From Flammeovirga sp. SJP92 (GTDB lineage Bacteria > Bacteroidota > Bacteroidia > Cytophagales > Flammeovirgaceae), in NCBI RefSeq assembly GCF_001583495.1, contig NZ_LQAQ01000091.1, positions 1 through 64,000 on the forward strand: a stretch of 64,000 nt of DNA, given 5' to 3'. Below the pieces are notes generated by a model. It was given only the letters and a program-made list of their open reading frames with translations, had not been told where the DNA came from and searched no databases. Every line of letters begins with the position of its first letter. Within the stretch, counting starts at the first letter, position 1. The position numbers and the translations under genes were made by a program. Positions 1 to 8,297 of this stretch are shown here, in pieces.

Positions 1-1070
1 TTTAATTCTTGTTCTAGTTGAAGTTCACTTTTACGAATTGCAATTTTTGCTTTGTTTACGTTCGTTTTAGTATTTCTTCTGTTATATATAGGGATACTCA
101 CTTGGAAAACAGCAGTTTGACTGAAGAAGTTTTCGAATTGTCTTCTTAAACTGTTGTCACTAGGATCTTCAATGTTTACATAATTGGAAGCATAACCTGT
201 ACTTGCATTACCATTTATATTAAATATAGGGTAATAATCAGCTTTAGCGATTTTCTTTTGAAATTCAGAGACATGAATATTCATTTCTGCCGCTTTTATC
301 TCAGGCATGATCATTCTTGATTCTTCAAAAACTCTATTTGATGCTAAAAATTGAATAGTAGTATCAGGTTCAGGAAAGTCGGGAATGATAATAGTAAAGG
401 GAGTATTGAAATCAAGTTGCATTGATTGCTTTAAAGTTAACAATGCAATGTTATAAGCGTTTTCAGATTCCGTGAGCTGTCTTTCGGAATCGGCGGCTTG
501 AGATAACAAATCCAATAATTCCGAAAGTGGAGCAGAACCTGCATCTACCAATCTTTTTGTTCTATTAACTTGTTCATTTAGTGTTGTTACTCTTTTTTCT
601 GAGATTCCCACGTTTTCAAACTTGAAAATAGCATCTAAATAATTTTCTGTTACTTGAAGAATAATGTCATTCTCCATTTTCTCTTTGCTGTATTCTGTAC
701 TTTTTATAGTTGCTTTGGATTGCTTGATACTATTGTTGATTTTCATACCATTGAATACAGGAACCCCAATTTGAGCACCAAAACTACCATTATTAGTAAT
801 CTGATTCACCAATACGTTTGTGTTGGGATCGGGGTTTAAACCTCTGTTGAAGCTATGGTTATAAAATCCATTTACATTAGGAAGGCGTTGAGATTTCGCT
901 TGTTTGAGTTCTTCGGTACGCTCAACTACGTCATAATTTTGCAATTGAACGGACAAGTTATTTTCAATAGCGTACTCAACACATTTTTGGTACGACCATT
1001 CGTTTTCTTGAGAATAGGCTATGACACTATTTAAGAGAAAAAATAAAGATAGAAGTTTACGTTTGTACAT
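1..1070 (-). CDS. TolC-family outer membrane efflux protein (partial, 3' end outside window)
   Basis: The reading frame opens at ATG 1070 on the minus strand and runs off the left edge without a stop, so only the N-terminal 356 or so residues are present. The start MYKRKLLSLFFLLNSVIAYSQ is a signal peptide. It is followed by WSYQKCVEYAIENNLSVQL, the usual opening of outer membrane efflux proteins (alternating helical hairpins and beta strands, PF02321 type), and by a NNGSFGAQIGVPVFNG segment typical of the first beta-hairpin. TolC-like proteins form the trimeric outer membrane channel of tripartite RND or ABC exporters. Partner genes (membrane fusion protein, pump) would be expected further left, outside the window. 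The gene is separated from the upstream sdaAB gene by a terminator hairpin at 1131-1161, so it probably has its own promoter in the 60-bp gap. Family confident; substrate unknown. Confidence 0.85.
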   Translation of the reverse strand, partial: MYKRKLLSLFFLLNSVIAYSQENEWSYQKCVEYAIENNLSVQLQNYDVVERTEELKQAKSQRLPNVNGFYNHSFNRGLNPDPNTNVLVNQITNNGSFGAQIGVPVFNGMKINNSIKQSKATIKSTEYSKEKMENDIILQVTENYLDAIFKFENVGISEKRVTTLNEQVNRTKRLVDAGSAPLSELLDLLSQAADSERQLTESENAYNIALLTLKQSMQLDFNTPFTIIIPDFPEPDTTIQFLASNRVFEESRMIMPEIKAAEMNIHVSEFQKKIAKADYYPIFNINGNASTGYASNYVNIEDPSDNSLRRQFENFFSQTAVFQVSIPIYNRRNTKTNVNKAKIAIRKSELQLEQEL

Positions 1071-1130
1071 TGTAAAAAATTTGTCTTTTGAACAAATGAA
1101 GTAAGATGATTGTATATTTATCCAAAATAT

Positions 1131-1161
1131 AAAAAGAAAAACTAACCTTTAATAGGTTAGT
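1131..1161 (-). terminator. intrinsic terminator after serine dehydratase beta subunit
   Basis: Perfect 7-bp stem ACTAACC/GGTTAGT with a 7-nt loop, followed on the minus strand by TTTTCTTTTT. The stem includes the stop codon region of the upstream gene. Confidence 0.7.
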
Positions 1162-1834
1162 CGTCTACATTTGGTAAAAAAGTAACTTTATGTACCCATT
1201 TTATACTTTCAAGGTATTTTAGGGTGATATCTCTTGGCCTTTCATCCATCTCAATAAATTGTGTTGCTTTTTGGTGTTTACCACTTCTAGAAACTGTCAT
1301 TTCTGCAATGTTGACTTCTTCTTGAGAGAGTAACATCGATATAAATGAAATAGCTCCTTTTCTATCATCAGCAGTTACAATTAGTGTAGGAGAGTTTGCA
1401 CTGAAGTTAGATGAAAAACCATTAACTTCTCTGATAGAAATAATTCCACCGCCCTTGCTTACCCCAACTAATTCTAATTTATTTTCTCCTTTTTCAAGAA
1501 TCAAACGGATGGTATTAGGATGATGTGCGGAGGCATTTCCAACAGGTTTGAAGGTAAACTCTAAGTTTTTTTCTTCTGCTAAATCAAAAGCCTGTTTGAT
1601 CTCGGGGTCGTCCGTGCTCAACCCCATCAATCCTGCAATGATTGCTTTATCGGAACCGTGACCTTCATAGGTACGTGCAAAGGAGTTGTAAAAAACGATT
1701 TCTGCTCTGTCAGGTGTCCCTCCAATCATCTTATGTCCAACTCTTCCAATTCTTACTACACCTGCTGTGTGTGAGCTTGACGGACCAATCATAATCGGTC
1801 CAATCATGTCAAAAATGCTTGATTTATCTGCCAT
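1157..1834 (-). CDS. sdaAB: L-serine ammonia-lyase, iron-sulfur type, beta subunit
   Basis: 225 residues. The N-terminal signature DMIGPIMIGPSSSHTAGVVRIGR matches the beta domain of Fe-S L-serine dehydratases, which deaminate L-serine to pyruvate and ammonia. The C-terminal third (about residues 148-222, beginning near PTLIVTADDRKGAISFISML) is an ACT-type regulatory domain. The length fits the split, Bacillus-like two-subunit enzyme, not the fused SdaA of enterobacteria. The 4Fe-4S-binding alpha subunit (sdaAA) is not among the genes next to it here and must be elsewhere. It appears monocistronic: about 83 bp separate it from the preceding propeller gene, with a weak hairpin in the gap, and a clear terminator follows its stop. 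Confidence 0.88.
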   Translation of the reverse strand: MADKSSIFDMIGPIMIGPSSSHTAGVVRIGRVGHKMIGGTPDRAEIVFYNSFARTYEGHGSDKAIIAGLMGLSTDDPEIKQAFDLAEEKNLEFTFKPVGNASAHHPNTIRLILEKGENKLELVGVSKGGGIISIREVNGFSSNFSANSPTLIVTADDRKGAISFISMLLSQEEVNIAEMTVSRSGKHQKATQFIEMDERPRDITLKYLESIKWVHKVTFLPNVDD

Positions 1835-1865
1835 GTTTTGGCTGTAATTTAGTTATATGGTTAGG

Positions 1866-1890
1866 TAATAAGGGTATCAATTTATACCCA
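1866..1890 (-). terminator. possible weak terminator after propeller gene
   Basis: GGGTAT/ATACCC stem with a 6-nt loop, 28 bp past the stop codon at 1918. The following minus-strand tract is TTATTACC, which is a poor U-run, so this is tentative. Confidence 0.35.
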
Positions 1891-1917
1891 TACGTTATAT
1901 GTGATTCGTAAATATCA

Positions 1918-3075
1918 TTATTTAAGAGCAAAAGTAAATACTTTTACCGTCGAAAATTTATAATTGCAAATCCATGCTTCAATATAATCTTCAGTTTCTA
2001 ATAGGGTTATACCCACGGGGCCACCATTTGAATTTAAGTCATAAATACGTTTTTTTGTCTTTAAGTCAAACACTTCTAATTTATGATCGCCATAGGATGT
2101 GCAAAAAAGAAACTGTCCATTTTTTGATATTGCAATAGACCGAGGGTCATCAAATGTATGGAGTTGAAATTTCTTCTGAAATGATTTCTTATCATAAGCT
2201 GAAATAATTTCTTTACTGCTTTGTGAAATAAAAAGGAGGGAATCATTCATAACAAAATGCCTTGGAGAGATGACTCCTTGAATTGTTCTCTTGAGTTCAA
2301 GTGATTTTAAATCGAAAATTTGAAGACAATGTGATGCCATATTTCCAACCCAAAGGTTTTGATTATCTTGATCAATCAATAATCCTCTTGGAGTTACTTT
2401 GGTAGTAAGGTGTTTTGACGTCTTCCATTTTGATGGATCTTCTTCGTTGTAGTTAATCACAGTCAATGAATTGTCATGCCAATTGGTCACCATTACCTTC
2501 TGCTGAATGGAATCATTGACCAGGAACTTGGGAGTAGTTTCTGTTTCAAAAAAAGGGAGATTGACTTTTTCTTTTTTATCTATCGTGCTGATATAAGCTT
2601 GTTTGATCTCATTTGTATTAACACTATCCTTTTCTAGATCCCAAACAACAACTCCATCTGCATTATGCAGACTTATCCATAAATATCTATCGTTGTGTGT
2701 CAATAATCCCTCCACAGGCTTTTCTTGAATTGATTTGACCCATTTCCTTGTTTTATAATCAAAACCCATTCCTGCTGAAGGTTTGAATTTTAATGTGCGA
2801 ATCCTCTCTCTCGTTTTTGTATCAATTTCAATAACTGATAAAGCTTCAAGGCATAATACATAAACTTTAGAGTTGTCTTTTGTGCTAACAATAGATTTTG
2901 GAGCAAGGTCTACAGGAAATCTTTTGGATGAAACAAGTACTAACGAATCATATTCTTTTTGATGGACGAGTGGGGATGGAGTACCTTCAGTATCAGTATT
3001 TAAAAAAATAAAATATCCACTCACAAGAATAATGAGAGTGGATACAATAATGATATATTTAAAATTCAATTTCAT
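1918..3075 (-). CDS. membrane-anchored beta-propeller (YncE-like) protein
   Basis: 385 residues from ATG 3075. An open frame extends upstream to 3150, but that would overlap the nif3-family gene by about 70 bp. The chosen start gives MKLNFKYIIIVSTLIILVSGYFIF, a clean N-terminal membrane or signal segment. The body shows repeated blade-like segments of about 40 residues (for example SKVYVLCLEALSVIEIDTKT, LWISLHNADGVVVWDLEKD, LWVGNMASHCLQIFDLKSLE, QFLFCTSYGDHKLEVFDLKTK) typical of YVTN/YncE-type seven-bladed propellers. No catalytic motif was identified; such proteins often bind ligands or act as extracytoplasmic scaffolds. Only 4 nt separate its start from the stop of the Nif3-family gene, so the two are almost certainly co-transcribed. 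Confidence 0.72.
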   Translation of the reverse strand: MKLNFKYIIIVSTLIILVSGYFIFLNTDTEGTPSPLVHQKEYDSLVLVSSKRFPVDLAPKSIVSTKDNSKVYVLCLEALSVIEIDTKTRERIRTLKFKPSAGMGFDYKTRKWVKSIQEKPVEGLLTHNDRYLWISLHNADGVVVWDLEKDSVNTNEIKQAYISTIDKKEKVNLPFFETETTPKFLVNDSIQQKVMVTNWHDNSLTVINYNEEDPSKWKTSKHLTTKVTPRGLLIDQDNQNLWVGNMASHCLQIFDLKSLELKRTIQGVISPRHFVMNDSLLFISQSSKEIISAYDKKSFQKKFQLHTFDDPRSIAISKNGQFLFCTSYGDHKLEVFDLKTKKRIYDLNSNGGPVGITLLETEDYIEAWICNYKFSTVKVFTFALK

Positions 3076-3079
3076 CAAC

Positions 3080-4177
3080 TTACACAAAACACTGCACAGG
3101 GTTAGTGTTAATTTCAGTTTTAATAAATGAAATAGAAGGGAAAATTTCACTTAAATGATCAACTAGCAAATCAGAGGTAAACTGCTCGCTTTCATAATGT
3201 CCAATATCTGCAATAACGATTTTACCTTCGGCATCAAAAAACTCATGGTATTTGAAATCTCCAGACACAAAGAAGTCTGCATTTACGCCAATGGCATTTC
3301 TTAATAAGAAACTTCCAGCACCACCGCACAATGCAACTTTTGAAACCATCTTATTTCTTAGTGGTGTATGCTTGATCACTCCCGCTTTGAAAACTGTTTT
3401 CAGTTTTTGTAATAACTCAGTTTCTGAAACTGGTGAAGGAAGTGTTCCGTACATTCCTGATCCAATTTCTTTGGAAGTAGACTCTAATGTTTGTAATTGA
3501 TAAACTACCTCTTCGTATGGATGAGAAGTTTGAAGGGCAGACAATACACGTCCTTTTAAATGAGAAGGGAATTGAACTTCAATCTTAATTTCTTTTACGG
3601 ATTCAGTTTTCCCTTTGAAGCCAATCGTTGGGTTTGCCTCCTCATTAGGCGTAAAAGAACCTATGCCTTCTATTTGGAAATTACAGCCATCATAATTGCC
3701 AATTTTCCCTGCACCTGCTGTTGCTAATGCACTTTGTACTTTATCAATATCATCTACCGGTACATAAGTGCTTAAGAAGAGTTGATTATTTCTAATCGGG
3801 CTTAAAATCTTCACATTTTCTAAGCCAATTAAATCAGCAATTTTCTTGTTTACACCATGAATCATATTGTCAAGGTTGGTGTGAATGGCAAAAATACAGA
3901 TGTCGTTTTTGATTGCATTAATGACTGTTCTCTCTACATAATCTTTCCCATTTAATCTTTTTAGACCTTTGAAAACGATAGGATGATGAGCAACAATCAA
4001 ATTACAGCCTTTTTGAATGGCTTCTTCAACTATTTCCTCAGTGCAATCCAAAGTAACCAAAACATTTTTTACTTCTTCCTGACCACTTCCTGTAATTAAT
4101 CCTGCATTATCATAGCTTTCTTGATATTGAGCAGGAGCTAATTCTTCTAATATTTTTATTACTTCTTTGACTTTCAT
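3080..4177 (-). CDS. Nif3-like dinuclear metal centre protein (YqfO/YbgI family)
   Basis: 365 residues, the long form with a PII/CutA-like domain inserted between the two halves of the metal-binding fold (central part, about residues 130-235). Metal-ligand motifs are visible: LIVAHHPIVFKG (two His, near residue 64), FAIHTNLDN (His/Asp, near residue 98), and at the C-terminus IADIGHYESEQF (His and Glu, near residue 327). The family forms toroidal hexamers with two metals per subunit. It has been called GTP cyclohydrolase I type 2 but its cellular role is unsettled. The gene is coupled to the propeller gene downstream. A terminator-like hairpin (4188-4221) lies in its leader, only 10 nt before the start codon, with a candidate -7 box at 4241-4248. 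Confidence 0.88.
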   Translation of the reverse strand: MKVKEVIKILEELAPAQYQESYDNAGLITGSGQEEVKNVLVTLDCTEEIVEEAIQKGCNLIVAHHPIVFKGLKRLNGKDYVERTVINAIKNDICIFAIHTNLDNMIHGVNKKIADLIGLENVKILSPIRNNQLFLSTYVPVDDIDKVQSALATAGAGKIGNYDGCNFQIEGIGSFTPNEEANPTIGFKGKTESVKEIKIEVQFPSHLKGRVLSALQTSHPYEEVVYQLQTLESTSKEIGSGMYGTLPSPVSETELLQKLKTVFKAGVIKHTPLRNKMVSKVALCGGAGSFLLRNAIGVNADFFVSGDFKYHEFFDAEGKIVIADIGHYESEQFTSDLLVDHLSEIFPSISFIKTEINTNPVQCFV

Positions 4178-4187
4178 ATGCTTTTAG

Positions 4188-4221
4188 AAAAATGAAGCTC
4201 GAATCGGAATGAAACGAGCTT
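4188..4221 (-). terminator. terminator of UspA gene lying in the nif3-family leader
   Basis: Stem AAGCTCG/CGAGCTT (4195-4201 and 4215-4221), 13-nt loop, then CATTTTTC on the minus strand. The U-run ends about 10 nt before ATG 4177. Confidence 0.6.
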
Positions 4222-4240
4222 ATATATTTTTATTTTAAAA

Positions 4241-4248
4241 CAAATGTA
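4241..4248 (-). promoter_or_regulatory. candidate Bacteroidota -7 box (TACATTTG)
   Basis: Matches the Bacteroidota -7 consensus TAnnTTTG on the minus strand in the gap after the UspA stop codon (4257). No clear TTG was seen at -33. If used, the transcript of the nif3-family gene would begin upstream of the hairpin at 4188-4221. Confidence 0.35.
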
Positions 4249-4256
4249 CTAAAAAT

Positions 4257-5132
4257 CTATTTTGTCTTTAACTTTTTATTGAAAGTTAAAACAGGTCTTA
4301 TGGCATGATTTGCTACTTCTTCGGCAATACTACCGTATAAAATATGCTGTAAACCTGTTCTACCATGTGTGATTAGAGAAATCATATCCGCTTCAATAAA
4401 CTGTGCGAATCCTCTGATCCCTTCTTCTTCAGAAAAGTCATTGAATGTATGTACATGGTAGTTGGTGAACTGATGTTCTTGTGCAAACTCATCCAAGTGA
4501 GTTATAGAAAACGGAGTTGCTTCGAAATTACTAGGAGTAATTACTTTCACCAAATGAATTTCTGAATCAAACAAAGCTTGGAAATGCTTTAAAGAGGCAA
4601 TTATATTATCATTCACTTTATGGAAATCAGATGCAAATACTATTTTCTTTGGTCCAAAGTTCTTTTCCTCTCGTTTTACCGTTAATACAGGCACCTTGGC
4701 ATGTCTGATAATTTTCTCTGTATTTGACCCTATAAGTACTTCATCAATACCACTTACGCCTTGAGAACCAATGATGATAAGATCTGTTTCATCTTTCACA
4801 ACAAAATCAGCAAGGTGTCTTTGCAATGAATCAAATTCAATATGTTTTTGAATGGTTACCCCAGGGTTTTCAGCTACTATTTTATCCACTTTCGTATTTA
4901 CAATTTCAGAAAGCTTTCTGGTATAATGTGTGTAGACTTCAGGATCTTCCATTCCAATATCTCCTGCACCAAAAACGGATAAACTATCATAATGGTTAAT
5001 AGTTGGAACATCAATAACGTGTAGTAATGAAATAGATGCATCACATTTTTTTGCAATCTGAATCGCTACATTCAAAGCGTTTGTTGCTTCTGGAGAAAAG
5101 TCTGTAGGGACTAATATATTTTTGATTTCCAT
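4257..5132 (-). CDS. universal stress protein, tandem UspA domains
   Basis: 291 residues made of two UspA domains (about 1-153 and 165-288). Domain 1 starts MEIKNILVPTDFSPEATNAL and carries the ATP-binding signature GSQGVSGIDEVLIGSNTEKI (G-x2-G-x9-GS). Domain 2 has the related ITHGRTGLQHILYGSIAEEV. This is the common two-domain cytoplasmic form of Bacteroidota; such proteins bind ATP and are induced by stress or growth arrest, but the molecular role here is unknown. Gaps of 79 bp (hairpin) and 100 bp on either side suggest it is transcribed alone. Confidence 0.9.
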   Translation of the reverse strand: MEIKNILVPTDFSPEATNALNVAIQIAKKCDASISLLHVIDVPTINHYDSLSVFGAGDIGMEDPEVYTHYTRKLSEIVNTKVDKIVAENPGVTIQKHIEFDSLQRHLADFVVKDETDLIIIGSQGVSGIDEVLIGSNTEKIIRHAKVPVLTVKREEKNFGPKKIVFASDFHKVNDNIIASLKHFQALFDSEIHLVKVITPSNFEATPFSITHLDEFAQEHQFTNYHVHTFNDFSEEEGIRGFAQFIEADMISLITHGRTGLQHILYGSIAEEVANHAIRPVLTFNKKLKTK

Positions 5133-5232
5133 GATCTTTGTGTTTATATCTTAATTCGTACATGAATATACAAACATTGTATAAGCTAAACGTTGATGAA
5201 AATCAGTATAAATGTAAATAGTACAATAATTA

Positions 5233-6429
5233 TTATTCACTTAATACTGTAGAAATATCACTAAACGCTTCTATTAGCATTGAAACTGCTGCATCTGAAT
5301 GACTTACTCCACCAATGAGTGTATAAGAAGCAGTGTTGTTATTTTGTTTTAATTGGTTAAATGTTTCCTCACTGGTAATAATTGGAATGATTTCATCATT
5401 TGGAGAATGGTAGAGGTAAAACGGAGCGTCTGAGGAAACATCATGTACAGAATTTTCCATTAAGTGCATATACATAGGGTGATCTGTATCTTTACTTCTC
5501 ATGCTAGCAAGGAAATCTGCATGGAATAACTCACTAAGTGTTTTGGGTAATTGATTATTTAAATCTGATGTCGAAAATCGTCCATCGAGAAGTGTCTCAA
5601 TGTTTTCTATATTTTCATTAAAAATAGGATAAGTAGCCAAATCCCAGCCATAATAAGTATAATAAGTTTGTGCAATCAATGCCAAAAACGAAGGAGAATC
5701 ATAAACATCTTGCTTCAGAACTTCTTCCATTACTCTAAGTAAATTATAACCTCCAGCTCCTGATAAAATGGCCAATACATCTAAATTTTGATCGTTTTTT
5801 TGAATATAATCAGCAACTGCCATCGAAGAGTAACCGCCTTGAGAATACCCTGTAATAAATGCTCTTTGAGTAGTGGCGATAGTCAGTTCATTTGCTAATT
5901 CTTGTGCCGCTTTTAATAAATCATGTGTTTGCTCACCTGTCTTATCTTTAATAAAATAATATTGAGGATACTCCGACGTTGAACCAAAACCTACCAAGTC
6001 TGGTACAACTATCGCGAAGCCTAAAGCAGCGCCTATTTCATAGGATGGAAGTGTGGAAACTGATGGAGCCTCGCTGTCAGCTAAAATTGTCCCTCTACTT
6101 AAAATGACCCAATCTATCTGTTGCTGATTGCTCGGGAATGCAACTATACCAGAGGCAACAATCGTTTTTCCATCTTTATCAGTAGTATTGTACTCAACGT
6201 TGTAACTTGTAAAACCACTTTGAACCAAAGGAACAACTTCTCCTAGACCTCCTAACTGTGCTAAGATGCTAATTTCTTGTTCGCTGAAGCTGTTTTTCTG
6301 GTCATAGGCTACTAAAGTTTGATTGACTTGTTTTATTTCTTCATTATCACTTGTTGAACAAGAAAAAGAGAGAAGAAGTAGAAAAAAATAAAGAGCGTTC
6401 TTTTTTGAAAAATAAAAAAATGAGGTCAT
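5233..6429 (-). CDS. lipoprotein alpha/beta hydrolase (secretory lipase/esterase-like)
   Basis: 398 residues. A lipoprotein signal peptide ends in LSFSC, placing the lipidated Cys at residue 24. The probable catalytic triad is visible: nucleophile Ser196 in GYSQGGY, Asp345 in HSPNDEIIP and His377 in GGVSHSDA, in the spacing of secreted lipase-like alpha/beta hydrolases. The large lid-like insertion between Ser and Asp (about 120 residues) is typical of this group. Substrate unknown; an ester or acyl bond is likely. The start is forced: no other ATG, GTG or TTG precedes the signal peptide core. That start codon lies inside the terminator hairpin of the upstream exporter gene, and the hairpin's U-run encodes Phe-Phe-Tyr-Phe of the signal peptide, so expression must depend on read-through or on a promoter inside the upstream gene. 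Confidence 0.8.
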   Translation of the reverse strand: MTSFFYFSKKNALYFFLLLLSFSCSTSDNEEIKQVNQTLVAYDQKNSFSEQEISILAQLGGLGEVVPLVQSGFTSYNVEYNTTDKDGKTIVASGIVAFPSNQQQIDWVILSRGTILADSEAPSVSTLPSYEIGAALGFAIVVPDLVGFGSTSEYPQYYFIKDKTGEQTHDLLKAAQELANELTIATTQRAFITGYSQGGYSSMAVADYIQKNDQNLDVLAILSGAGGYNLLRVMEEVLKQDVYDSPSFLALIAQTYYTYYGWDLATYPIFNENIENIETLLDGRFSTSDLNNQLPKTLSELFHADFLASMRSKDTDHPMYMHLMENSVHDVSSDAPFYLYHSPNDEIIPIITSEETFNQLKQNNNTASYTLIGGVSHSDAAVSMLIEAFSDISTVLSE

Positions 6430-6471
6430 ACTTTTAATTAATTGTTTTTTTTAATTTAAAAGTAAGACCTC
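6414..6471 (-). terminator. terminator of DMT exporter overlapping the next gene's start
   Basis: Long stem between 6422-6441 and 6451-6471 (GAGGTC, one mismatch, TACTTTTAA, one bulge, TTAA), then ATTTTTTTATTTTTC on the minus strand. It begins 22 nt past the stop at 6494. ATG 6429 is in its descending arm. Confidence 0.75.
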
Positions 6472-6493
6472 TAAAACACAAGAAATGTTTTCA

Positions 6494-7405
6494 TTAATTC
6501 TTAATTACTTCCTCATGTAATTTTTTCCTATTGGAAGACCTTCTATTATAATTTTGTTTTAAGAAAGGATAGGAGAGTACTGAAAGTAAAATAATGCCGG
6601 CGCCTGCATAAAACCCTGGCGTCATAGTTTCTTCTTCTCCAAAGAAAATCAAGGCTAGAATTATACCATATATAGGCTCCAAGTTAATGGTTAGGTTGAC
6701 TTGGAATGCACTTAAACTTTTTTGAATTTCAACGCAAATGGCGTAGGCAATAGTGGTACAGATTACTGCCAAAATAAATAAATATATAATATCTAACGTG
6801 GATGGAACAGCTAATAACGTTTCACTTTCAGATAGAAAAGGCAAGCAGATAAAAGCTGTGATGCATCCCCCAATCATCTCATAAAGCGTAATTTTAGGAG
6901 AAGAAATTGTTTTTACATAATTCCCATTCAATACACTAAACAATGAGCCAACAAATGCGGCACATAGTGACAAGGTTAATCCCAAAGCGTGGTCAAACTC
7001 AAATTGGAAAATGATGTAAAGTCCAATAATAACAAAAAGACCCAGAACAACTTCATAAGGTTTGATACTTGATTTTGTTAAAAGCGGTTCTAACAACGAG
7101 GTGAATAAGGCCGTTGTGGCAATACCTGCCAAGCAAACACTCACTTTTGATATTTTGGCTGAAGCAAAAAACAATATCCAATGAGAAGCGACCAGTCCTC
7201 CAGTCAGTAAAAGCTTTGTGGCTTCTTTCCAGTTGACTTTGAGTTCCCAGCCTTTGAATTTCATGAAAATTCCCATAGAAATGGCGGCGATTAGTGTCCT
7301 ATAAAACACCAATTGAAAGGAATCTAATTCGATTAATACTCCAAGGATTGCCGTAAATCCCCAGACAAAAACAATGATATGAAGTTTAACTTGCTCGTTG
7401 AACAT
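6494..7405 (-). CDS. EamA/DMT-family transporter
   Basis: 303 residues, strongly hydrophobic throughout, with about ten membrane helices in two halves, as in EamA (DUF6) drug/metabolite exporters. Recognisable family segments include FYRTLIAAISMGIFM after helix 1-2, and in the second half NLEPIYGIILALIFFGEEE, the conserved NxxPxxxxxxxxxxxGE motif. The C-terminus is basic and cytoplasmic. The substrate cannot be told from sequence; amino acids or metabolites are typical. A TACCTTTG box sits 43 bp upstream of the start and a strong terminator follows, so the gene forms its own unit, although the downstream hydrolase overlaps the terminator. Confidence 0.88.
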   Translation of the reverse strand: MFNEQVKLHIIVFVWGFTAILGVLIELDSFQLVFYRTLIAAISMGIFMKFKGWELKVNWKEATKLLLTGGLVASHWILFFASAKISKVSVCLAGIATTALFTSLLEPLLTKSSIKPYEVVLGLFVIIGLYIIFQFEFDHALGLTLSLCAAFVGSLFSVLNGNYVKTISSPKITLYEMIGGCITAFICLPFLSESETLLAVPSTLDIIYLFILAVICTTIAYAICVEIQKSLSAFQVNLTINLEPIYGIILALIFFGEEETMTPGFYAGAGIILLSVLSYPFLKQNYNRRSSNRKKLHEEVIKN

Positions 7406-7447
7406 TATTTATGGAAGTATAGGTGGCGTGTTTAAATAATTGTGCGG

Positions 7448-7455
7448 CAAAGGTA
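7448..7455 (-). promoter_or_regulatory. candidate Bacteroidota -7 box (TACCTTTG) for the DMT exporter
   Basis: Exact TAnnTTTG followed by C on the minus strand, about 43 bp before ATG 7405. The -33 position is not an obvious TTG. Confidence 0.45.
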
Positions 7456-7559
7456 TAAAAATGAACTAGAATTAACTAATTCATTTTTACAGGAAAGAAT
7501 AATAAATCTTATTAGGTGATATTCGATTTATTGGATTTAAACAATAAATGTGTTGACGC

Positions 7560-8273
7560 TTATAAATCAGTAACTTCTGTTTTTTTATAACCTCCATTAA
7601 ATGAACATTGCATTCCATGAGCATTACAATCTGTCTCCTCAATTTTTAAGGTAGTATTGGAAGGTAGGAACTCAATTTTTTCACACTTTTTCCCATTAGA
7701 ATATGTGCCTTTTCCGGAGTCATTAAATGTTGCAATTCCTTTTAAATGACCTGTGCAACCCGAAGAAGTGCCCGTTGAAAGAGTGAAATAATAAAATTGA
7801 TCGGCAATAAATTTTAGTTTTAAATTTCCAACATAAGTTTCAGAATTATATTCACTTTCATAATTACCTTCAATACTTTTAATTTTTTCGGACAATGTAA
7901 TTTCATCTTTAGACGTGACATCTAGATGACTAGATAAAGTTTTATTCTTTTTGATGTCTATCCAATTCCCATTGAATTCATCCTCATCTAATCTCCCTTT
8001 GAAACCCATTGTAAATTCAGATCCCAAATCAGGTGATTCATTCAAGGTAATTTGCCCATCTTTGAGTTGGCCTTCGAGTAGAATTTTGGTTTTGTACTTT
8101 TCGTAGTAATAGTACCCCGCCACATTTTCATTATCTATCGATAAGGTCATTGAAATTGGATACCTTTCTGCTATGAAACCAGTAAGTTGAATTTCAGTTC
8201 TGCTACTTGTTTGTGCAGAAGTATTCATGAGAATTAAAAAATTGCTTAAAATAAAAAAAATGAATTTCATCAT
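7560..8273 (-). CDS. secreted protein of unknown function, CDPS-cluster third gene
   Basis: 237 residues (or 236 if the second Met is used). The N-terminus MMKFIFFILSNFLILMNTSAQ is a signal peptide with probable cleavage after SAQ or before Q. The mature part is beta-rich, with several Gly/Tyr-containing strands (VAGYYYYEKYKTKILLEG, FTMGFKGRLDEDEFNGNW) resembling the small repeat sheets of lipocalin-like or MORN-like bacterial proteins. Four cysteines cluster in the last 60 residues (SGCTGHL, KKCEKIEF, TDCNAHGMQC), which could form two disulfides in the periplasm. I do not recognise the family. It starts 24 bp after the two-TM protein gene and lies in one direction with the cyclodipeptide synthase gene, so the three are probably co-transcribed. 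Confidence 0.6.
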   Translation of the reverse strand: MMKFIFFILSNFLILMNTSAQTSSRTEIQLTGFIAERYPISMTLSIDNENVAGYYYYEKYKTKILLEGQLKDGQITLNESPDLGSEFTMGFKGRLDEDEFNGNWIDIKKNKTLSSHLDVTSKDEITLSEKIKSIEGNYESEYNSETYVGNLKLKFIADQFYYFTLSTGTSSGCTGHLKGIATFNDSGKGTYSNGKKCEKIEFLPSNTTLKIEETDCNAHGMQCSFNGGYKKTEVTDL

Positions 8274-8297
8274 AAGTTTTTGATTTGAAATTATAGT

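Noticed and set aside
3076-3150. N-terminal extension of the propeller protein
   Set aside because: It would overlap the Nif3-family gene and precede a clear membrane segment; the ATG at 3075 fits the 4-nt gap to the upstream stop codon.
7501-7532. AATAAATC/GATTTATT inverted repeat as terminator of the secreted CDPS-cluster gene
   Set aside because: AT-only stem with a 16-nt loop and no T-run; too weak to call.
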